Shown here piece by piece: positions 1 through 6,482 of a DNA stretch of 14,446 nt (its first letter is position 1; the number at the start of each line of letters is the position of its first letter). Under the pieces are notes generated by a model. That model was not told the DNA's origin. It made no database searches and saw only the letters and a list, made by a program, of their open reading frames with translations. The position numbers and the translations under genes are program-made. Origin of the DNA: Bacillota bacterium (GTDB taxonomy: Bacteria; Bacillota; Clostridia; Oscillospirales; Ethanoligenentaceae); the NCBI GenBank assembly GCA_023391535.1, contig JAEWAU010000024.1, positions 1 through 14,446 on the forward strand. The letters run 5' to 3'.

Positions 1-92
1 GGCGGCGGTGCCGCCGCCGGGGGCGCGGGAGGCCCCAAAAAAACTGCACGAAGAACCGCCGTCTATCTATGGGAAAGATGGTACTATCTCCA

Positions 93-127
93 ATGACAGC
101 CGGCGGATTTGATAGTATACTGTATAC
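93..127 (+). promoter_or_regulatory. Sigma-A promoter with overlapping palindromic operator, upstream of the DUF2812 gene
   Basis: The -35 is ATGACA (93-98) and the -10 is TATACT (116-121), separated by exactly 17 bp; each matches consensus at five of six positions. The -10 lies inside a perfect palindrome, GTATAC-T-GTATAC (115-127), which looks like a repressor site. A second, wider inverted repeat, TACTATC (82-88) and GATAGTA (111-117), brackets the -35. DUF2812 genes are often found beside PadR-type regulators, so a PadR-like repressor is a reasonable guess, but no regulator gene is visible in this window. Confidence 0.62.
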
Positions 128-298
128 GTCGAGCGGTGCGCCGCGCGTTCTATGGCAATTTCACGAAAGATGGAGAGAAGCCGTATTTCGTCTGTCCGCC
201 TCCCAAGGCTTGGCGAAATACCCCCGGAACGGTTCCATCCTTTCTGGAAATGCCGTAAGGGGAAAAGGCGGGTGCGCGCGGAATGCGGGGGAACGGGG
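128..298 (+). other. Untranslated leader of the DUF2812 gene with inverted repeats
   Basis: About 170 bases lie between the promoter and the chosen start codon. The segment contains the inverted repeat GTATTTCG (183-190) / CGAAATAC (214-221), whose loop holds a smaller palindrome (203-213), and the palindrome GGAAC-G-GTTCC (226-236). The reading frame of the gene stays open back to an ATG at 152, but the translation of that stretch is Arg-rich and resembles no family I know, so I treat it as leader. I see no RNA gene or riboswitch consensus. The stretch before the promoter (1-92) shows a GC-rich inverted repeat at 1-18 and nothing else I can support. Confidence 0.4.
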
Positions 299-1483
299 AT
301 GTCGGAGCCGCTGGCCAGGTACAGGCCGCTGTGGAGCTTCTTCATATTGAGTACGGAAAAATGGCTCGGCGCGCTTTCTGCGGCCGGGCTTGAGCTTGCC
401 GCGCTCGATTTCCGCGGGCACTTCATGTTCCGGCGCGCGCAGCCGCGCCCCTGCCGCTACTGCTTCTTCTTCGCCAAGTTCGACGCGCCCCAGAGCCGCA
501 AGACGCACATGGGCGAGCACGGCTGGGAGGAAGTCTCCCACAGCGGGCGCTGGCGTCTCTTCCGCGCGGCGGGCAAGGCGGAAAACATGCCCAATCGGCG
601 CGGACTGTACCTGCGCAACAACTCCCTGCTGTACCTTTACGCCATTGTCAGCTCGCTGTTTTTGCTGCTGGCGTTCGCCGTGTCGTTTCTGGTGTTCCTG
701 TCGTTCGCCCGGCGCGACGCCTCCGACCGCCTGTTCTTCCGCGGCTCCACGGCCCTTATCGGGCTGTTTGCGGCGCTGCTTTTGGGGAATTTTTCGCTGT
801 TCATGCACCTGAGCGTGGGCAACAACCGCATCCTTGAAGAGCCGGGTGCCGCCGGCAAACCCGTACGCGTCTACCGCCAGTACCTGAAAAACAAAACCTT
901 CGAACGCTGGCTCGAAAAGCTGCTCATCCGCGAGGGCGATATCGTGCTGCGTTTCCGCCCGCTCTGGATTCTGCTGCCGCGCAGGCTGGAAAAATGGCTC
1001 GAGCGCCGCGAGGCGGCCGGGTTCAACCTCTACAAGGTAGGCTCTGCGGGGATGCTGTTCTACTTCGTAAAGGCCTCCCCTCGCGCAATGTGCTACAGCG
1101 TGGTGAACAGCGAGGGCGAGGATATCTCCCTCGCGCTGGCCGCGGGCTGGAATGTGGCCTTCTCCACCTCGGGGCAGCCCGAGTGGTTCGGGCGCACCGT
1201 GCTGTTCTGCCGCCCGCGCGCGGAAGCCGCTCCGCCCGCGCCGTTTTCCACGCAGCGCGCGTTCATGAGCAACGCCCTGCGCCTCACGCTGCGGGGCGTC
1301 GCCTCCCTTTCGGCGCTGTTCGTGCTTTCGCTGCTGCTGCTGGCGGGGCTTCTGTACGCCGGAGCGGCGCGCGGGGCCGTGTTCGGGGCGGGGATCGCCA
1401 TGGCCGTGTTCGGCCTGTTCATTCTGCGGATGGTGGCCTATTTTCTGCATTCTTTCCTGCTGGCGCGCCGGTATTACCCGTAA
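299..1483 (+). CDS. Membrane protein with two DUF2812 domains
   Basis: The 394-residue product has two copies of the DUF2812 module. The first spans about residues 9-95 (EKWLGALSAAGLEL, then FRRAQPRPCRY and the GWEEVS turn). The second spans about 216-306 (LEKWLERREAAGFNL, then FYFVKASPRAMCY and the AGWNVAFST turn). Four predicted membrane helices lie at about 110-136, 150-172, 334-357 and 359-386, so each soluble domain is followed by a helical hairpin. DUF2812 has no established function; members are often next to PadR-like regulators, and a sensor or regulatory partner role is only a guess. I chose the ATG at 299 because a purine-rich GGGGGAACGGGG stretch sits directly before it and the domain similarity starts just after it; the frame is open from an ATG at 152, which would give 443 residues. 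A terminator follows the stop codon at once, so the gene is probably the last or only one of its transcript. Confidence 0.78.
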   Translation: MSEPLARYRPLWSFFILSTEKWLGALSAAGLELAALDFRGHFMFRRAQPRPCRYCFFFAKFDAPQSRKTHMGEHGWEEVSHSGRWRLFRAAGKAENMPNRRGLYLRNNSLLYLYAIVSSLFLLLAFAVSFLVFLSFARRDASDRLFFRGSTALIGLFAALLLGNFSLFMHLSVGNNRILEEPGAAGKPVRVYRQYLKNKTFERWLEKLLIREGDIVLRFRPLWILLPRRLEKWLERREAAGFNLYKVGSAGMLFYFVKASPRAMCYSVVNSEGEDISLALAAGWNVAFSTSGQPEWFGRTVLFCRPRAEAAPPAPFSTQRAFMSNALRLTLRGVASLSALFVLSLLLLAGLLYAGAARGAVFGAGIAMAVFGLFILRMVAYFLHSFLLARRYYP

Positions 1484-1515
1484 CCGGCGCCCGGAGGCGG
1501 CGCGCCGGATTTTTT
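1484..1515 (+). terminator. Rho-independent terminator after the DUF2812 gene
   Basis: A 7-bp stem, CCGGCGC (1484-1490) with GCGCCGG (1502-1508), and an 11-base loop are followed by a T run at 1510-1515. It starts immediately after the TAA stop codon and separates this gene from the next promoter at 1548. Confidence 0.75.
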
Positions 1516-1547
1516 ATGCGCCGAAAAAGCAAGCGCGCTCCAAAGAA

Positions 1548-1576
1548 TTGAAAGTTTTCGACAAAACTTCTATAAT
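1548..1576 (+). promoter_or_regulatory. Sigma-A promoter of the MreB/Mbl gene
   Basis: TTGAAA (1548-1553), a 17-bp spacer and TATAAT (1571-1576) form a near-perfect housekeeping promoter. Transcription should start near 1583, about 65 bases before the start codon. This shows the actin-like gene has its own transcript. Confidence 0.85.
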
Positions 1577-1587
1577 GAATGCATCGG

Positions 1588-1618
1588 GGCTCCGCGCGCG
1601 CACGCCGGGCGCGGAGCC
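1588..1618 (+). promoter_or_regulatory. Stable stem-loop at the 5' end of the mreB/mbl transcript
   Basis: A perfect 10-bp inverted repeat, GGCTCCGCGC (1588-1597) and GCGCGGAGCC (1609-1618), with an 11-base loop starts about five bases after the expected transcription start. It has no trailing T run, so it is not a terminator. A 5'-terminal hairpin commonly protects mRNA from 5' decay; that role is inferred here. Confidence 0.55.
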
Positions 1619-1648
1619 GAACATCAAACGGAATGGAGTGCTCTCATC

Positions 1649-2671
1649 TTGCCCGGAAGTGATATCGGCATCGACCTCGGCACGGCCAGCATCCTCATCA
1701 ATGTGAAGGGGAAGGGCATCGTCCTCAGGGAACCGTCCGTCATCGCCTACGATAAAAACACCGACGAAGTGGTGGCCGTGGGCGAGGCCGCGCACCGGAT
1801 GCTCGGACGCACGCCGGATAACATCGTGGCCGTGCGGCCCCTGCGCGACGGCGTGATCTCGAACTTCGAGTACACAGCCAAAATGCTCAAGTATTTCATC
1901 CGCAAGGTGTGCGGCAGCTTCCCGTTCCGCCCCCGCATCATGATCTGCGTGCCCTCGCTCGTCACCGAGGTGGAGGAGCGCGCGGTGTACGATTCCGCCA
2001 TGGAGGCGGGCGCGCGGCGCGTCTATCTCATCGAGGAGCCGATTGCGGCCGCCATCGGCGCGGGGCTGGATATTGCGCGCCCGCACGGCAACATGATCGT
2101 GGATATCGGCGGCGGCACCACCGACATCGCCGTGGTCTCCCTCAAGGAAACGGTGGCCTCCACTTCCATCCGCGTGGCGGGGGATGAGTTCAACGACGCC
2201 ATCGCGCAGTACATCCGCCGCAAATACAGCGTGCTCATCGGCGAGCGCACCGCCGAGGAAATCAAAATCCGCATCGGCTGCGTCTTCCCGCGCGAGCAGA
2301 AGCTCGCCATGGACGTGAAAGGGCGCTGCCTGATCACGGGCCTGCCCAAAACCGTCACCGTCACCTCCGAGGAAACGCGCGAGGCGCTCGCGGAGGTTTC
2401 GCAGGCGGTGCTCGACGCCGTGCATTCCGTGCTGGAAAAAACGCCCCCGGAGCTGACGGGCGACATTCTGGACAGCGGCATTTTGCTCACGGGAGGCGGC
2501 AGCCTCCTCTCGGGCCTCGCGCCGCTGCTCGCGCAGAATACGGGCATCCCCGTGCGGGTGGCCGAGGACCCCATCACCTGTGTCGCGCGCGGAACGGGCA
2601 TCGCGCTCGAACATCTGGAACAGCTCACCGACGGCCTGCTCTACATCTCCCGCCAAAAGCGGGATTCCTGA
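1649..2671 (+). CDS. mreB: Rod-shape actin homologue MreB, Mbl-like
   Basis: The 340-residue product is a bacterial actin that polymerises under the membrane and guides cell-wall synthesis during elongation. The ATPase signature blocks are all present: phosphate-1 DIGIDLGTAS (5-14), phosphate-2 VDIGGGTTD (151-159) and the adenosine motif TGGGSLLSGL (281-290). The early stretch LINVKGKGIVLREPSV resembles Mbl of Bacillus more than MreB proper. Translation probably starts at a TTG: GGAGTG lies eight bases upstream, and nearby ATG or GTG codons are out of frame. The N terminus before the first strand is only four residues, so a long amphipathic membrane helix is absent. There is no mreC or mreD beside it; such solitary mbl-like genes are common in Firmicutes. 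The family call is firm; the choice between MreB and Mbl is less so. Confidence 0.93.
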   Translation: MPGSDIGIDLGTASILINVKGKGIVLREPSVIAYDKNTDEVVAVGEAAHRMLGRTPDNIVAVRPLRDGVISNFEYTAKMLKYFIRKVCGSFPFRPRIMICVPSLVTEVEERAVYDSAMEAGARRVYLIEEPIAAAIGAGLDIARPHGNMIVDIGGGTTDIAVVSLKETVASTSIRVAGDEFNDAIAQYIRRKYSVLIGERTAEEIKIRIGCVFPREQKLAMDVKGRCLITGLPKTVTVTSEETREALAEVSQAVLDAVHSVLEKTPPELTGDILDSGILLTGGGSLLSGLAPLLAQNTGIPVRVAEDPITCVARGTGIALEHLEQLTDGLLYISRQKRDS

Positions 2672-2839
2672 TACTACTCTTCGATCAAGGCCGCCCAAAA
2701 AACCGGGCAAAGCCGCGGCATACGGTTTTGTGAGGATTTTTGTTCACGGCCTCAGAAGAAGGTTCGTTTGTACCGCCCTGCGGGGCGGCGCGTTCCCGCC
2801 GCCGCCCGGCGCTCTCCGGGCGCGGCCCGGTAGGAAAGG
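2672..2839 (+). other. Intergenic leader before glf with two GC-rich hairpins
   Basis: Hairpin one is CCGCCC (2773-2778) with GGGCGG (2783-2788) and a 4-base loop. Hairpin two is CGCCCGG (2803-2809) with CCGGGCG (2816-2822) and a 6-base loop, ending about ten bases before the glf ribosome binding site. Neither is followed by a T run. I found no convincing promoter here, so glf may depend on read-through from the mreB/mbl promoter. Confidence 0.4.
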
Positions 2840-4045
2840 ATGGTCGAATCAGTGGAAACCGTTTGCCAGCAGCAGGGAGGCTCGTTCGACGCTCTCGTGG
2901 TGGGCTGCGGCTTTTCCGGCGCCGTGGTTGCACGGCGCCTCGCCGAAGCCGGCAAGAAGGTGCTCATTCTCGAAAAGCGCCCGCACATCGGCGGCAACAT
3001 GTTCGACAGCGCCGACGAAAACGGCGTGCTGGTGCACCGCTACGGCCCCCATATCTTCCATACGAACAACGAGGACGTGTTCCGCTTTCTCTCGCGCTTC
3101 TCGGATTTCTTCCCCTACGAGCACCGCGTGCTCGGCAGCATCGACGGCAGGCTCGTGCCCATCCCGTTCAACCGCCGCTCCGCCGCGCTGCTGTTCGGCG
3201 AGAAACAGGCTGCGGCCGTGTTCCTCGAGCTTTCCGCCGCCTACCCGGGGCGCGCGCGCGTTACGGTGCCGGAGCTGCTCGAAAGCCGCAGCGCGGCCGT
3301 GAAGCGCCTGGGCGAATTCGTGTTCGAAAAGGTGTTCCGCAACTACACCGCGAAGCAGTGGGGCATGGCCCCGGAGCTTGTGGACCGTTCCGTGCTCGGA
3401 CGCGTGCCCGTGGTGCTGGGCGACGACGACCGCTATTTTTCCGACGCGATCCAGCAAATGCCCGCTTTGGGCTACACCACGCTGTTCCGCGCCATGCTCA
3501 CCCACCGCAACATTTCGCTGGCGCTCGGGTTCAACGCGCTTTCGCGCCTGCAGGCGGACCCTTCCGCCCCGGCGCTGCTGTTCGGCGGCAAGCCGCTCGA
3601 CGCTCCCGTGATCTGGACCGGCCCGGCCGACGAGCTGTTCCGCCATGTGTACGGCGCGCTGCCCTACCGCTCCCTGAGCCTGGCAGTAGAGCGCTACGAC
3701 GTCACGCACTACCAGCCCGCGGCCGTGGTGAACTACCCCAACGAGGAGGAGTTCACGCGCATCACGGAATTCAAATACCTCACGGGCCAGACCATTGCGA
3801 ACGCCACGAGCATCATGAAGGAGTATCCGCTGCCCTACCAGCCCGGCGCGGCGCGCGGCAACATCCCGTATTATCCCATCGCCTCGCCGGAATCCGCGGC
3901 GCTGTACGCAAGGTACCAGGCGCTCGCCGCGCGCTTCCCGAACCTCTACCTGTGCGGGCGGCTCGCGCAGTACCGCTATTACAACATGGACGCCGCCGTG
4001 GGCGTGGCGCTGAAGCTTTCCGACCAGGTGCTGGCGCGCATGTAA
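2840..4045 (+). CDS. glf: UDP-galactopyranose mutase
   Basis: This flavoenzyme interconverts UDP-galactopyranose and UDP-galactofuranose, the donor for galactofuranose in surface polysaccharides, in the cytosol. The 401-residue product has the expected family length. It shows the Rossmann FAD motif GCGFSG (22-27), followed by the acidic E45 and RPHIGGN (47-53). Next come the family blocks YGPHIFHT (68-75), NYTAKQWG (168-175), DRYFSDAIQQMPALGYT (about 197-212), NYPNEEEFTRITEFK (298-312) and the C-terminal CGRLAQYRYYNMD (372-384) that closes the flavin site. The ATG at 2840 has AGGA only four bases upstream; a GTG at 2852 is a possible alternative. A strong terminator follows. No galactofuranosyltransferase is visible nearby, so its final polysaccharide is unknown. 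Confidence 0.95.
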   Translation: MVESVETVCQQQGGSFDALVVGCGFSGAVVARRLAEAGKKVLILEKRPHIGGNMFDSADENGVLVHRYGPHIFHTNNEDVFRFLSRFSDFFPYEHRVLGSIDGRLVPIPFNRRSAALLFGEKQAAAVFLELSAAYPGRARVTVPELLESRSAAVKRLGEFVFEKVFRNYTAKQWGMAPELVDRSVLGRVPVVLGDDDRYFSDAIQQMPALGYTTLFRAMLTHRNISLALGFNALSRLQADPSAPALLFGGKPLDAPVIWTGPADELFRHVYGALPYRSLSLAVERYDVTHYQPAAVVNYPNEEEFTRITEFKYLTGQTIANATSIMKEYPLPYQPGAARGNIPYYPIASPESAALYARYQALAARFPNLYLCGRLAQYRYYNMDAAVGVALKLSDQVLARM

Positions 4046-4066
4046 CGCTTTTCCTGCTGCAGAACA

Positions 4067-4098
4067 GCCGGCGCTTCGGCGGCGCCGGCCTCTTTTTT
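4067..4098 (+). terminator. Rho-independent terminator after glf
   Basis: A perfect 8-bp stem, GCCGGCGC (4067-4074) with GCGCCGGC (4082-4089), and a 7-base loop are followed by CTCTTTTTT (T run 4093-4098). Confidence 0.88.
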
Positions 4099-4150
4099 GT
4101 TTTCCCCAGATTGCTTTCTGTTTTCCGTTTTGGCGAAAGGGGAGATCGGG

Positions 4151-4654
4151 ATGGTATGGAGCGTCCGCAAAGCCGTTCCCGGCGAGGAAGCGGCGGTTTC
4201 GCATATCCTCGCGGCCACCTGGAAAACCGCCTATAAGGGCATCATCGACCAGGCTTACCTCGACCGCATCGACGAAAACAGCCCGCTCCGGCTTTCGCGC
4301 TTCGCGCAGGATATCGCGCGGGGGAACATCCTCGTGGCGCAGCGCGGCGGGGAGATTCCGGGCGCGGCCGTCACCTGCCCGTGCCGGGATGCGGATTTCC
4401 CCGGCTGCGGCGAGCTGCACGCGCTCTACATGCTGGGTTCCGCCCAGCGCGCGGGCGGGGGATCGGCGCTGCTGCGCACGGCGCAGGAACAATTCCGCAA
4501 AGAGGGCTGCCGGAAGATGATCGTCTGCTGCCTTGCGCAAAACACCTCCTGCGCGTTTTACGCGCACATGGGCGGCGAACGCGTAAAGGAGGCGGCGTGG
4601 GACACGCAGGACGGGCGCTCCTACCCGCTCGCGGTGTTCGCGTTCGCGCTCTGA
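4151..4654 (+). CDS. GNAT-family N-acetyltransferase
   Basis: The 167-residue product transfers an acetyl group from acetyl-CoA to an unidentified amine. The N-terminal part (VRKAVPGEEAAVSHI, then TWKTAYKGIIDQAYLDRI at 23-40) is typical of a common GNAT subgroup. The acetyl-CoA loop is QRAGGGSALL (99-108) after the LHALYML strand, and motif B is NTSCAFYAHMGGERV (131-145). I chose ATG 4151 because AAAGGGGAG (4136-4144) is placed six bases before it; the frame is open to a TTG at 4097, but that overlaps the T run of the preceding terminator. No promoter is obvious in the gap. Its stop codon lies 51 bases before the next gene, with no terminator between, so the two probably share an mRNA. The substrate cannot be read from the sequence. 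Confidence 0.88.
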   Translation: MVWSVRKAVPGEEAAVSHILAATWKTAYKGIIDQAYLDRIDENSPLRLSRFAQDIARGNILVAQRGGEIPGAAVTCPCRDADFPGCGELHALYMLGSAQRAGGGSALLRTAQEQFRKEGCRKMIVCCLAQNTSCAFYAHMGGERVKEAAWDTQDGRSYPLAVFAFAL

Positions 4655-4705
4655 ACGCCCGAACCGGGCAAAGAAACCGGATATTTTGTAAAAGAGAGGA
4701 TCTCC

Positions 4706-5917
4706 ATGAAATACGACTTTACTTCCATCATCGACCGCCGCGGCAAAGACGCCGTCGCTTTGGACGGCGTGGGCGCCCGGCCCGGGTTCGCGCCCGATGC
4801 GCCGCGGGAAGGCTTCGACGTCATTCCCATGTGGATTGCCGATATGAACTTCCCCACGTTCCCGGCCATTTCCGAAGCCATCATCGAGCGCGCCCGGCAC
4901 CCGATGTTCGGCTATTTCGAGCCTTCGGACGAGTATTACCGCTCCATCATCCGCTGGCAGGAGGACCGCAACGGCGTTTCCGGCCTCACAAAGGAGTGCA
5001 TCGGCTATGAAAACGGCGTGCTGGGCGGCGTCGTCTCCGTTCTGGATGCGTTTTCCGCGCCCGGCGACCCGGTTCTGCTGCATTCGCCCACCTATGTCGG
5101 CTTTACCCACTGCGTGGAAAACAACGGCCGCAAAATCATCCTCAGCCCGCTAAAGCCGGATCAGGACGGCATATGGCGTATGGATTTTGAAGATATGGAC
5201 GCCAAAATCAAAGAGCACAACATCCATGTCGTCATTTTTTGCAGCCCGCACAACCCCTGCGGCCGCGTATGGGAAAAGTGGGAGCTGGAAAAGGCCATGG
5301 AAGTTTACCGGAACAACGACTGCGTCGTCATCTCCGATGAAATCTGGTCCGATCTCATACTGGAAGGCCATAAGCACATCCCCACACAATCCGTGAGCGA
5401 AGACGCGCGCAGGCGGACGGCGGCGCTGTACGCGCCCAGCAAGACCTTCAATCTGGCCGGGCTGGTCGGGTCCTATCACATTATTTACAGCAAGTATCTG
5501 CGCGACCGCGTGCGCGCCCAGGGCAGCAAATCCCACTATAACAGCATGAACGTGCTGAGCATGTATGCGCTGATCGGCGCGTACCGGCCCAAGGGGTACG
5601 AGTGGGTGGACGAGCTGCGCGAGGTGCTGAGCGAAAACGTCGAGTACGTCTGCGATTTCGCGAAGCGCCATTTCGAGGGCGTGACGTTTTCAAAGCCGCA
5701 GGGCACCTACATGATCTTCCTGGACTGCACGGAGTGGTGCCGGAAGCACGGCAAAACCCTCGACGAACTGGAAAAGAGCGGCTGGGACGTGGGCGTCGCC
5801 TGGCAGGACGGCCGTATGTTCCACGGCGCCTGTTCCATCCGCATGAACGTGGCGCTTCCGCAAAGCCGGGTCAAAGAGGCGATGGACCGCCTCGGACGGT
5901 ACGTTTTCCGTGCGTGA
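4706..5917 (+). CDS. MalY/PatB-family PLP-dependent enzyme (cystathionine beta-lyase or aminotransferase type)
   Basis: The 403-residue product is a fold-type I pyridoxal-phosphate enzyme of the MalY/PatB branch. Family members cleave cystathionine or related C-S bonds, or transaminate. The N terminus (VIPMWIADMNFP, 39-50) is the branch signature. PLP contacts are visible: SPHNPCGR (180-187), SDEIWSD (210-216), the Schiff-base lysine K246 in APSKTFNLAGL (243-253), and the carboxylate-binding R379 in SIRMNVALP. AGAGAGGA sits five bases before the ATG. It follows the acetyltransferase gene at 51 bases and is closed by the hairpin at 5942-5997. The neighbours do not decide between a methionine/cysteine role and another C-S lyase role. 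Family confidence is high, exact substrate low. Confidence 0.9.
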   Translation: MKYDFTSIIDRRGKDAVALDGVGARPGFAPDAPREGFDVIPMWIADMNFPTFPAISEAIIERARHPMFGYFEPSDEYYRSIIRWQEDRNGVSGLTKECIGYENGVLGGVVSVLDAFSAPGDPVLLHSPTYVGFTHCVENNGRKIILSPLKPDQDGIWRMDFEDMDAKIKEHNIHVVIFCSPHNPCGRVWEKWELEKAMEVYRNNDCVVISDEIWSDLILEGHKHIPTQSVSEDARRRTAALYAPSKTFNLAGLVGSYHIIYSKYLRDRVRAQGSKSHYNSMNVLSMYALIGAYRPKGYEWVDELREVLSENVEYVCDFAKRHFEGVTFSKPQGTYMIFLDCTEWCRKHGKTLDELEKSGWDVGVAWQDGRMFHGACSIRMNVALPQSRVKEAMDRLGRYVFRA

Positions 5918-5941
5918 CGGATTCCGCCGGGAGCGCGCTTA

Positions 5942-5997
5942 CGGATCAAAAAGGGCTGTTGCAAAACTAAAGTTTCGCAGCAGCCCTTTTTGATCCG
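5942..5997 (+). terminator. Long symmetrical terminator hairpin after the MalY-like gene
   Basis: A 56-base near-perfect inverted repeat is built from CGGATCAAAAAGGGCTG and its complement, with one G-T wobble in the stem and an inner AAAC-TAAA-GTTT hairpin. The arms carry A5 on one side and T5 on the other (5986-5991), so it can terminate in both directions. The total stem exceeds 20 bp, unusually long for a simple terminator. Confidence 0.82.
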
Positions 5998-6032
5998 ATT
6001 GGCCTTGAAAATGCGGCCTTTCCGGCAAACAG

Positions 6033-6066
6033 AAAAATCCGGCAGCCGATCGGCTGCCGGATTTTT
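6033..6066. terminator. Bidirectional terminator between the MalY-like gene and tRNA-Ala
   Basis: A perfect 34-bp palindrome (17-bp arms, centre between 6049 and 6050) has A5 on the left and a T6 run (6062-6067) on the right. On the minus strand it starts six bases past the 3' end of tRNA-Ala and is the natural terminator of that gene; on the plus strand it is a second stop after the MalY-like gene. Confidence 0.9.
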
Positions 6067-6071
6067 TGAAA

Positions 6072-6147
6072 TGGTGGACCCAAGGGGGCTCGAACCCCTG
6101 ACCTCCGCGATGCGAACGCGGCGCTCTCCCAGCTGAGCTATGAGCCC
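6072..6147 (-). tRNA. tRNA-Ala, anticodon CGC
   Basis: This 76-base tRNA folds into a standard cloverleaf when read on the minus strand. The acceptor stem is GGGCTCA with TGGGTCC (two G-T pairs), the D stem GCTC with GAGC, and the anticodon stem CCGCG with CGCGG around the loop TTCGCAT. The T arm is AGGGG-TTCGAGC-CCCCT. The anticodon CGC (plus-strand 6112-6114) reads GCG alanine codons, frequent in this GC-rich sequence. Discriminator A and CCA (6072-6074) are encoded. A promoter lies about 90 bases upstream and a palindromic terminator follows. Confidence 0.97.
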
Positions 6148-6197
6148 ATATGCGTGGGGAAATCGGGAAATCTGCCGAGGGTTTTATCGGAAAGCGG

Positions 6198-6225
6198 AAA
6201 ATTTCGGCCCGCAGGCTGAAATTTT
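6198..6225 (-). promoter_or_regulatory. Hairpin in the tRNA-Ala leader
   Basis: AAAATTTCGGCC (6198-6209) pairs with GGCTGAAATTTT (6214-6225) around a 4-base loop, with one wobble pair. On the minus strand it lies in the precursor between the promoter and the mature tRNA, and its descending arm ends in ATTTT, like a weak terminator. It could be a processing signal or an attenuator; which is unknown. Confidence 0.45.
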
Positions 6226-6237
6226 GGCCGCTTATTT

Positions 6238-6266
6238 ATTTTATCGGTTTACGCCCCGTTTGTCAA
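6238..6266 (-). promoter_or_regulatory. Sigma-A promoter of tRNA-Ala
   Basis: Read on the minus strand: TTGACA (6266-6261), a 17-bp spacer and TAAAAT (6243-6238). Transcription should begin near 6231, giving a leader of about 84 bases before the mature tRNA. Confidence 0.85.
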
Positions 6267-6361
6267 GCTCTTTTTTTGCCGCGGCCGGCCCGGAAGGATC
6301 TCTTGCCATACGCCGGCGCGGAAAGGCCGCAAAAGTCCTGCGGCGAAGTGCCGCAAAACAC

Positions 6362-6390
6362 TTGACAGCCCCCGATGATTTGTATATACT
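6362..6390 (+). promoter_or_regulatory. Sigma-A promoter of tRNA-Pro
   Basis: TTGACA (6362-6367), a 17-bp spacer and TATACT (6385-6390) form a near-consensus promoter. Transcription should begin near 6397, only about eight bases before the mature tRNA. The 94 bases between the -35 boxes of the two divergent tRNA promoters hold nothing else I can recognise. Confidence 0.9.
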
Positions 6391-6404
6391 AATATAGTCC
6401 CTTT

Positions 6405-6482
6405 CGGGGTGTAGCTCAGTTTGGTATGAGTGCTTGGTTCGGGACCAAGAGGCCGTGAGTTCGAGTCTCACCACTCCGACCA
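6405..6482 (+). tRNA. tRNA-Pro, anticodon CGG
   Basis: This 78-base tRNA has acceptor stem CGGGGTG with CACTCCG, D stem GCTC with GAGT, anticodon stem CTTGG with CCAAG around TTCGGGA, and T arm GTGAG-TTCGAGT-CTCAC. The anticodon CGG (6440-6442) reads CCG proline codons. G follows the anticodon at position 37, as is usual for proline tRNAs. Discriminator A (6479) and CCA (6480-6482) are encoded, and a second CCA (6483-6485) follows directly. A terminator hairpin starts four bases after the first CCA. Confidence 0.97.

Noticed and set aside
1..60. Inverted repeat GGCGGCGG-TG-CCGCCGCC and a nearby A run as a terminator
   Set aside because: The loop is too short, and on neither strand does the T run follow the stem in the right order.
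152..298. Upstream extension of the DUF2812 protein from ATG 152
   Set aside because: The extra 49 residues are Arg-rich and unlike DUF2812 proteins; the purine-rich stretch before ATG 299 explains the start better.
161..1450. Minus-strand open frame of 429 codons opposite the DUF2812 gene
   Set aside because: Composition is dominated by Arg, Gln, Ala and Glu with no domain; the opposite strand carries a recognisable membrane protein with promoter and terminator.
4097..4150. TTG start at 4097 for the acetyltransferase
   Set aside because: It overlaps the T run of the glf terminator; ATG 4151 has a strong ribosome binding site.
2849..5110. Minus-strand open frame of 753 codons crossing glf, the acetyltransferase and the start of the MalY-like gene
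   Set aside because: It is antisense to three recognisable genes, runs through intergenic DNA, is rich in Ala, Arg, His and Val, and matches no family. Long antisense frames are expected in GC-rich DNA.
5942..6066. Insertion-sequence end or MITE
   Set aside because: The similarity of GGGCTGTTGCAAAA to IS6-type ends is short, there is no transposase and no target duplication; terminator function explains the structure.
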